DNA of 5,871 bases, from contig CAIXNZ010000008.1 in assembly GCA_903920975.1 (NCBI GenBank), positions 1-5,871 of the forward strand, given 5' to 3'. The stretch's first letter is position 1; every line of letters starts with the position of its first letter. The notes below the pieces were generated by a model that saw only the letters and a list, made by a program, of their open reading frames with translations, made no database searches and was not told the DNA's origin. This DNA comes from Candidatus Falkowiibacteriota bacterium (GTDB taxonomy: Bacteria > Patescibacteriota > Patescibacteriia > CAIXNZ01). Below, piece by piece: positions 1 to 3,855 of the stretch. The translations under genes were made by a program, and so were the position numbers.

Positions 1-252
1 ATTTTCTTCATTGCCCATGGCAGTCATCCATTTAAAGCCGCCGACTAAAATAATTACTACTGCAACTATGCCCAAGAGGCCCATAGCAACGTTTATCATT
101 GTGGCAATGGTTTCTCGGATGTCTCTAGTAGGTAAACCAGTTGCCGTAACATAGTTTAATCCTACATCAATTGTCACTGCTGAAGCCAATTCGGGCACAA
201 GGATTAGGGCTAAAAGTCCTAATAAAATGCCGATTTTCATTCCCTTTTTCAT
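1..252 (-). CDS. VirB2/TrbC-like pilin-like membrane protein (3' end cut by window)
   Basis: The first 84 codons are visible and the gene runs off the left edge. The start is the ATG at 252-250; another in-frame ATG lies four codons in. Residues 1-25 form a signal peptide: a Lys-containing N-terminus, a Leu/Ile-rich core, and an Ala-Ser-Ala site before Val26. A short polar stretch follows, then a hydrophobic segment at about residues 50-70 ending in GGFKWMTAMGNEEN. The two genes upstream carry the same GG-x-x-x-(M/L)-x6 turn followed by Gly-Asn or Gly-Asp, so this is a third paralog. The family is that of small two-helix T4SS pilins (TrbC/VirB2 type), exported to the inner membrane and, in known systems, assembled into a pilus. 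The second helix is expected beyond the edge. A 202-bp gap with its own candidate promoters separates it from the previous gene, so it may be expressed independently. The family call is good; pilus function is inferred. Confidence 0.72.
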   Translation of the reverse strand, partial: MKKGMKIGILLGLLALILVPELASAVTIDVGLNYVTATGLPTRDIRETIATMINVAMGLLGIVAVVIILVGGFKWMTAMGNEEN

Positions 253-271
253 ATAAATTGGATCTTTCTAA

Positions 272-293
272 GCTTAGTAAAATTATACTAAGC
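272..293. promoter_or_regulatory. Perfect 8-bp inverted repeat over a -10 box (possible operator)
   Basis: GCTTAGTA and TACTAAGC form perfect 8-bp arms around a 6-bp AT spacer. The repeat covers the TATAAT box at 287-282 and ends 19 bp before the start codon at 252. A second palindrome, CTAAGCTTAG (268-277), shares its left arm, so two direct CTAAGC copies (268 and 288) sit 20 bp apart, about two helical turns. This could be a repressor site. In a read-through transcript it could instead fold as a hairpin near the start codon. No regulator is encoded in the window. Confidence 0.35.
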
Positions 294-311
294 AATAAGA
301 TTAATTATTAA
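282..311 (-). promoter_or_regulatory. Candidate proximal promoter of the partial pilin-like gene
   Basis: A perfect -10 box TATAAT (287-282) lies 29 bp before the ATG at 252. With an 18-bp spacer, the -35 position reads TTAATA (311-306), which matches TTGACA at four of six bases. The -10 box overlaps the inverted repeat at 272-293, so a protein bound there could block it. The region is very AT-rich, and chance TATAAT matches are common in such DNA. Confidence 0.4.
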
Positions 312-321
312 TATATTTTAT

Positions 322-340
322 CCGCTTAAGCGGTTTTTTT
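322..340 (+). terminator. Weak terminator-like palindrome plus T7 (plus-strand sense)
   Basis: CCGCTTAAGCGG (322-333) is a perfect palindrome followed directly by seven T (334-340). Read on the plus strand it resembles a short intrinsic terminator with a 4-bp GC stem and TTAA loop. No plus-strand gene precedes it, and on the minus strand the bases after the stem are not U-rich. It may stop antisense transcription or be a protein site. The stem is short, so the terminator call is weak. Confidence 0.25.
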
Positions 341-360
341 AAAAAACAATTGTTGTGTTT

Positions 361-389
361 ATTATAATATGTTTCTGGACTAAGCGCAA
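361..389 (-). promoter_or_regulatory. Candidate distal promoter of the partial pilin-like gene
   Basis: On the minus strand, TTGCGC (389-384) and a perfect TATAAT (366-361) are separated by the ideal 17 bp. The -35 box matches only the TTG of the consensus. Transcription would begin near position 354 and give a leader of about 100 nt containing the CCGCTTAAGCGG palindrome. A CTAAGC element (380-385) overlaps the -35 box; the same hexamer recurs around the proximal promoter. Confidence 0.4.
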
Positions 390-454
390 GATAATAATCT
401 TTGCTCACTAATGGTACTAAAAGTAGGTAAAATAGTTAAGATAGGAGCCAGCTT

Positions 455-979
455 TTAATATTCGCAACAGGTCTGGCCTGATGGACAAGTACCAGTGCTG
501 CTACCACAGTTAAAATAACCATTATCTTGGTTAGCGCTTGCGTTGGGCACGCATGACTTGCCCGCCTCACTAGAGCAGGCGGACTGAGAAGTTGTACTAG
601 ACGAAGTGCCTGCCCCGCCAGTTATGCCCGTAATTATAAAATTGACTATAATATAACTGCCAAAAATCACTAAAAGCCCGATTACAGACCATATCAACAC
701 ATCTTTGCCCTTTTTAACCATATCCGGGTTACCGTGAGAAGTCAGCATAAACATGCCGCCATAGATAAACATAATAAAGGCGACTGATCCGACTAAGGCA
801 AAAACAGCCTTAATAATGCGTCCTAATAAAATTTGTACTCCGCCTGGTCCCGCCGCCACAGATATGGGTGAGATATCACTTATACTCACCCCACTTTGCG
901 CATAAGCATAACTGTAAAAAAATATACCAAAAGCTATAAAGGTAATGATTATTAAAAATACGAGTTGGATTTTTTTCAT
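455..979 (-). CDS. VirB2/TrbC-like pilin-like protein with six-cysteine C-terminal tail
   Basis: This 174-residue protein starts with a signal peptide (residues 1-27, Ala-Tyr-Ala before Gln28). Two hydrophobic helices follow, at about 53-76 and 94-119, joined by a short basic loop (YGGMFMLTSHGNPDMVKKGK). This is the architecture of T4SS/conjugative pilins of the VirB2/TrbC type. After helix 2 comes a Gly/Ser/Thr-rich linker, then a tail with six cysteines (135, 143, 158, 165, 171, 172), ending in CPSGQTCCEY. Six cysteines suggest three disulfides in a small fold outside the membrane, which is unusual for a VirB2-type pilin. It lies 22 bp after the paralog ending at 1002 and is last in the galU operon. 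The loop and second helix resemble the neighbour in both protein and DNA, which supports tandem duplication. The ATG at 979 has no Shine-Dalgarno, only an A/T-rich leader. Pilus assembly is inferred. Confidence 0.75.
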   Translation of the reverse strand: MKKIQLVFLIIITFIAFGIFFYSYAYAQSGVSISDISPISVAAGPGGVQILLGRIIKAVFALVGSVAFIMFIYGGMFMLTSHGNPDMVKKGKDVLIWSVIGLLVIFGSYIIVNFIITGITGGAGTSSSTTSQSACSSEAGKSCVPNASANQDNGYFNCGSSTGTCPSGQTCCEY

Positions 980-1001
980 AAAATAGTTATTATTTTTTTA
1001 A

Positions 1002-1472
1002 TTATATACATTTTCCCGTGTTAGTATCACACGTTTTACCGGGGCAGTCAGTAGCGCTCTTACAAGGGCAGACCAGCTTGGATTCAACCCATTTTTGAGG
1101 ATCAGAAATACTTCCACCCGATAAAACCACTAAAATAAAAGCGACTATTAAATAGGCAGAGAAAATAATGGCCAGGCCAATCAAGGCGTTCATTATAATC
1201 TCTTTGCCTTTTTTGACCTTATTACTATCGCCACCAGAGATCAACATAAAGAAACCGCCATAAATAAAAAATAAAAGAAGCAAACTGCCAGTGATGGCTA
1301 AAATAAATTTTCCAATATTAATTGCGACATTAACTAAATCACAAAGTGAGCAGTCGCCAGTAGTGGCGCAAGGTGGCAAGATCTGAGCTTGTGCACATTT
1401 GGCCCCGAAAAGTAGAATTATTAAAATTGTAGTCAAAAAAATGATAAATTTATTTTTTTTGCGAAGATCCAT
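1002..1472 (-). CDS. VirB2/TrbC-like pilin-like protein with cysteine-rich ends
   Basis: This is a 156-residue paralog of the next gene. The signal peptide covers residues 1-29, with an Ala-Gln-Ala site before Gln30. Two hydrophobic helices (about 53-74 and 94-118) flank the basic loop YGGFFMLISGGDSNKVKKGK. The mature N-terminus has three cysteines (35, 41, 44). The C-terminal tail has five (135, 137, 143, 148, 155), in a CPC-x5-C-x4-C-x6-C pattern that resembles small disulfide-rich extracellular modules. Eight cysteines in the mature protein allow four disulfides. The ATG at 1472 follows the stop codon of the solute-binding protein by 5 bp, with an A-rich leader and no Shine-Dalgarno, so translation is probably coupled. 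Membership of the small T4SS pilin superfamily is well supported by the architecture and the GG-x6-GG/GN loop. The role of the cysteine modules is unknown. Confidence 0.75.
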   Translation of the reverse strand: MDLRKKNKFIIFLTTILIILLFGAKCAQAQILPPCATTGDCSLCDLVNVAINIGKFILAITGSLLLLFFIYGGFFMLISGGDSNKVKKGKEIIMNALIGLAIIFSAYLIVAFILVVLSGGSISDPQKWVESKLVCPCKSATDCPGKTCDTNTGKCI

Positions 1473-1477
1473 ATTTT

Positions 1478-2851
1478 TTAGTATGTTTGATTAATTTTTT
1501 GAACGGCTAAATTAACTATTTGATCAGTTGGCAAAGCACCTTCTAAATTATTTGATATCATATCCATTAATATTTGATCAGTGGCAGTTGCATTTTTACC
1601 CTTGTACCAACTTTTGGCCGTTAATATTTGGTTGGCAAATGGCGAGAGTTCAAGATCATCTATTTGGCTGGTTATTAAATCTCTAAGAGCCGTTGGTTTA
1701 TGAGATTTTTGCAAATAAACTTTATTAACGTCTATATTAGTAGTGATGAAATTAATAAAGTCCCAGGCTTCATTTTGGTTCTTACTTTTTTTAGAAACAG
1801 TCTCTGCCCAATAATTAGCAAAATTATATGGTGTCCCGACCTGTGGTGCTGTTGTGATTTCAAAATTTAATTTTGGAGCGCGTGCTTTAATCGTCAGGAT
1901 TTGGTACGCATAGCCGAAGAAGAATGCTGTTTTACCGTTCATAAAGCTTTCTAGGGAATTGGGCATTTTATTATTCCAAGTATAAACTTGGGTCGCGGGT
2001 GAAGCAAAGCTATTATAAAAATTAAGGGCTTCAGACGCTGGTTTAACAGTTCTCTCAGTCCCCGGCGGCATTTGGTTGAAAGAAGCAAAACCATTAGAAT
2101 CAGTCATTGGCGCGCCATTTTGCAGCATTAACAGGCTTATAATATCAGGAGAACGCGTGATATTATCAGCTGTTCCTAAGGCAGCGCCTGATTGAATAAT
2201 ATTTCCCTTAGAATCCTGCTTGGTTAATTTTATTATTTGTTCTCTAAATTCATCCCAGGTTTTTGGCGGAGCGGAAATTCCCGCATTATTAAGTAAATCA
2301 CGATTATAATAAAGAGCCAAAGTATCAATGCTAAGTGGCAAACCATAAATTTGGTTGGCAATAACCTGATTATCATAGACAACCTCTGGAAATTTCGTTT
2401 TTAGGTCTCTAAGCGTTATAGTTTTTTGGGTGCGAACTTCAGTGTAGGTTTCTTTTTTTAAAGTCCCCTTCGTGACTTCATAAGAGATGTTAACTGTCGC
2501 TGGCATAGGAGCAATTTTGGGTTGATATTTTTTCATCCAGGTTGTATTGATGGAAAAAATATCTGGTCCCCGGTCTTCGGCAAGTGCATTAAGTAACTGA
2601 TCTTCGTATTCTTCGTAAGTAAAATTTTTATAATTAATTACTATATGCGGGTGTTCTTTCTGGTATAAAGTAATTAAATCACCTATATTTGAGCTTTCAT
2701 CAAATACTTTCCAATATTCTAGGGTGACTGGCTTAGGCTTACCCAGTGTTAAGCCGGCTGGGGGAGCTCCACATTTAAAACCACTGGTTATTAAAAAAGT
2801 TGCCAGTAAAAGTAGAGTTACGATTTTTATTGATTTTGGTTTTGAAGTCAT
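1478..2851 (-). CDS. Extracellular solute-binding protein, family 1 (sugar-type ABC binding protein)
   Basis: This 457-residue exported protein has the features of family 1 periplasmic binding proteins: a strand LEYWKVF near residue 44, ALAEDRGPDIFSINTTWM (90-106), YGLPLSIDTLALYYNRDLLNNAGI (169-192) followed by PPKTWDEF, and the FMNGKTAFFFG segment (303-313). Such proteins usually capture sugars or oligosaccharides for an ABC importer. No permease or ATPase is in the window. The signal segment (about 8-24) ends SGFKCGAPP, with Cys27 placed like a lipoprotein cysteine. Lys at -1 does not fit the standard lipobox, so lipidation is uncertain. Residues 112-160 look like an insertion relative to the usual fold. 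The gene lies 6 bp after galU and 5 bp before a pilin-like gene, so it belongs to this operon. It may be a surface receptor rather than an importer subunit, but this is inference. Confidence 0.85.
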   Translation of the reverse strand: MTSKPKSIKIVTLLLLATFLITSGFKCGAPPAGLTLGKPKPVTLEYWKVFDESSNIGDLITLYQKEHPHIVINYKNFTYEEYEDQLLNALAEDRGPDIFSINTTWMKKYQPKIAPMPATVNISYEVTKGTLKKETYTEVRTQKTITLRDLKTKFPEVVYDNQVIANQIYGLPLSIDTLALYYNRDLLNNAGISAPPKTWDEFREQIIKLTKQDSKGNIIQSGAALGTADNITRSPDIISLLMLQNGAPMTDSNGFASFNQMPPGTERTVKPASEALNFYNSFASPATQVYTWNNKMPNSLESFMNGKTAFFFGYAYQILTIKARAPKLNFEITTAPQVGTPYNFANYWAETVSKKSKNQNEAWDFINFITTNIDVNKVYLQKSHKPTALRDLITSQIDDLELSPFANQILTAKSWYKGKNATATDQILMDMISNNLEGALPTDQIVNLAVQKINQTY

Positions 2852-2857
2852 ATTGAT

Positions 2858-3729
2858 TTATTTTAATTTAAGCTCTTTAAGATATTTTGTAAAATCAACG
2901 GCCAAATCCTTGCGCTCTAGGGCTAGATCAACGTTAGCTTTAAGCCAGCCAATTTTAGAACCCGCATCATAATATTTACCGTCAACCAGGCAGGCATAGA
3001 TGGGTCGCTTTTTTGAAAGATTGAAAATAGCGTCAACCAGCCATAATTCTCCGGCCTGGCCAATTTTGGTCTTAGCCAAAGTTTCAAAGATATCGGGCGT
3101 TAAAATATAACCGCCCAAAACGCCAATACGGCTGGGTGCTTTGGCTGGTCCTGGTTTTTCCACCAGTTTTTTAATTTGGTAAATATTTTTTTCAACTTTA
3201 ATGCCGTCAATAACGCCATATTTTTTCGTACCCTCATCATCAATGGTCATGGCAGTCAAAACCGGGTCGCCATATTTTTCATAAACATCCATCAGCTGCT
3301 GGAGTCTGGTTTTTTTAGGGCTGATAAAAAATTCATCGCCCCAGATAACAGCAAACGGCTCATCGCCAATGACTTTGGCTGCATTGAGAACTGGCGTGCC
3401 ATTGCCATAAGGTCCTTTTTGGCGGATATAGATAAAATTCGCCAAATCCGCAATTTTTTTATATCTTGGCGCTGTTCTTCTTTGCCCTGTTTTTTAAGCC
3501 AAGATTGCAATTCATAATTGTAATCAAAATGATCCTCAATTGCTCTTTTTGATGCGCCAGTAACCAAAATAATATCTTCAATGCCAGAAGCCACAGCTTC
3601 TTCAACAATATACTGAATTATTGGCTTATCAATAATAGGCAACATTTCTTTGGGCATGGCTTTGGTGGCGGGCAAAAAGCGCGTGCCAAAACCGGCTACC
3701 GGGATAACAGCTTTTTTTATTTTCGCCAT
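2858..3729 (-). CDS. galU: UTP-glucose-1-phosphate uridylyltransferase, with a -1 frameshift
   Basis: GalU joins UTP and glucose-1-phosphate to make UDP-glucose for surface polysaccharides and glycolipids in the cytoplasm. The start is the ATG at 3729. The N-terminal nucleotide-binding motif is complete (AGFGTRFLPATKAMPKEMLP, residues 12-31). After codon 92 the frame breaks at seven A (3460-3454). The original frame continues for 53 unrelated codons and stops at 3292. The -1 frame continues the enzyme from IADLANF: GPYGNGTPV, WGDEFF (Asp132, metal site), LVEKP (Lys192), GELWLVDAI (Glu228) and YYDAG (Asp245). Joined, the protein is 290 residues, the normal family length, with nothing else missing. 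One extra A would restore the frame. This may be an assembly error, a real mutation, or recoding on A-AAA-AAA. Glucose-1-phosphate thymidylyltransferases are related, but the N-terminal motif fits GalU better. It is first in a four-gene operon; the promoter lies at 3789-3762 and no Shine-Dalgarno is visible. Confidence 0.88.
3418..3460 (-). promoter_or_regulatory. Possible -1 frameshift signal in galU
   Basis: The minus strand reads AUA AAA AAA UUG in the galU frame. This places A-AAA-AAA (3460-3454) in the correct phase for a -1 slip, and the slip continues the true GalU sequence as KKIADLANF. After a 7-nt spacer, TTTGGCG (3446-3440) pairs perfectly with CGCCAAA (3424-3418) around a 15-nt loop. 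An overlapping GCGGAT/ATCCGC pairing competes with it. No purine-rich Shine-Dalgarno element stands at the usual distance upstream. The arrangement fits a recoding signal but may be chance plus an assembly error. Confidence 0.25.
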
Positions 3730-3761
3730 AGCAAAATATACTTAAAATAGAGTATTTCTTT

Positions 3762-3789
3762 AATATAATAATAACATAAAATATGCCAA
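3762..3789 (-). promoter_or_regulatory. Probable promoter of the galU operon
   Basis: On the minus strand, TTGGCA (3789-3784) and TATATT (3767-3762) are separated by 16 bp, and each matches its sigma-70-type consensus at five of six bases. Transcription would start near 3755, leaving a leader of about 25 nt before the ATG at 3729. It lies just after the terminator of the amidase gene, a sensible place for a new transcription unit. Confidence 0.55.
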
Positions 3790-3801
3790 AATAAAACAAA
3801 T

Positions 3802-3828
3802 TTACCCCGAAGTGCTTATTCGGGGTAA
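3802..3828 (-). terminator. Intrinsic terminator of the amidase gene
   Basis: TTACCCCGAA and TTCGGGGTAA form a perfect 10-bp stem around a 7-nt loop (3812-3818). On the minus strand the stem is followed by AUUUGUUUUAUUUU. It lies 27 bp after the stop codon at 3856, so it ends the amidase transcript and isolates it from the galU operon. Confidence 0.85.
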
Positions 3829-3855
3829 TATATTTAACAATTATATTTACTTTAC

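Larger units (their letters stand above)
253..454. other. Non-coding leader region with stacked short palindromes
   Basis: I see no ORF of note in this gap. It holds several inverted repeats: an imperfect GCAAGAT/ATCTTTGC pair at 386-404, AACAATTGTT at 345-354, CCGCTTAAGCGG at 322-333, a perfect GCTTAGTA-N6-TACTAAGC at 272-293, and CTAAGCTTAG at 268-277. Two TATAAT boxes on the minus strand (366-361 and 287-282) make this a probable regulatory region for the gene starting at 252. No clear minus-strand terminator follows the gene ending at 455, so read-through from the upstream operon is possible. Confidence 0.6.

Noticed and set aside
386..404. Imperfect hairpin GCAAGAT/ATCTTTGC as a terminator of the gene ending at 455
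   Set aside because: The stem is AT-rich with a bulge, and no U tract follows on the minus strand. It also overlaps the -35 box of the distal candidate promoter.
2724..2972. Plus-strand ORF of 82 codons
   Set aside because: It runs antisense across the junction of the solute-binding protein and galU, has no family-like features, and both minus-strand genes are clearly real.
2858..3445. The second half of galU as an independent gene starting at the TTG at 3445
   Set aside because: It lacks the nucleotide-binding N-terminus and any ribosome binding site, and it joins exactly to the upstream half. It is the second part of one frameshifted gene.
3292..3453. The unshifted continuation of galU after the A7 run as a functional alternative C-terminus
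   Set aside because: These 53 codons do not resemble GalU or any domain, and the product would lack most of the active site. It is probably just the out-of-frame tail.
3176..3517. Plus-strand ORF of 113 codons
   Set aside because: It is antisense to well-conserved galU sequence, including the frameshift site, and its translation resembles no protein family I recognise.
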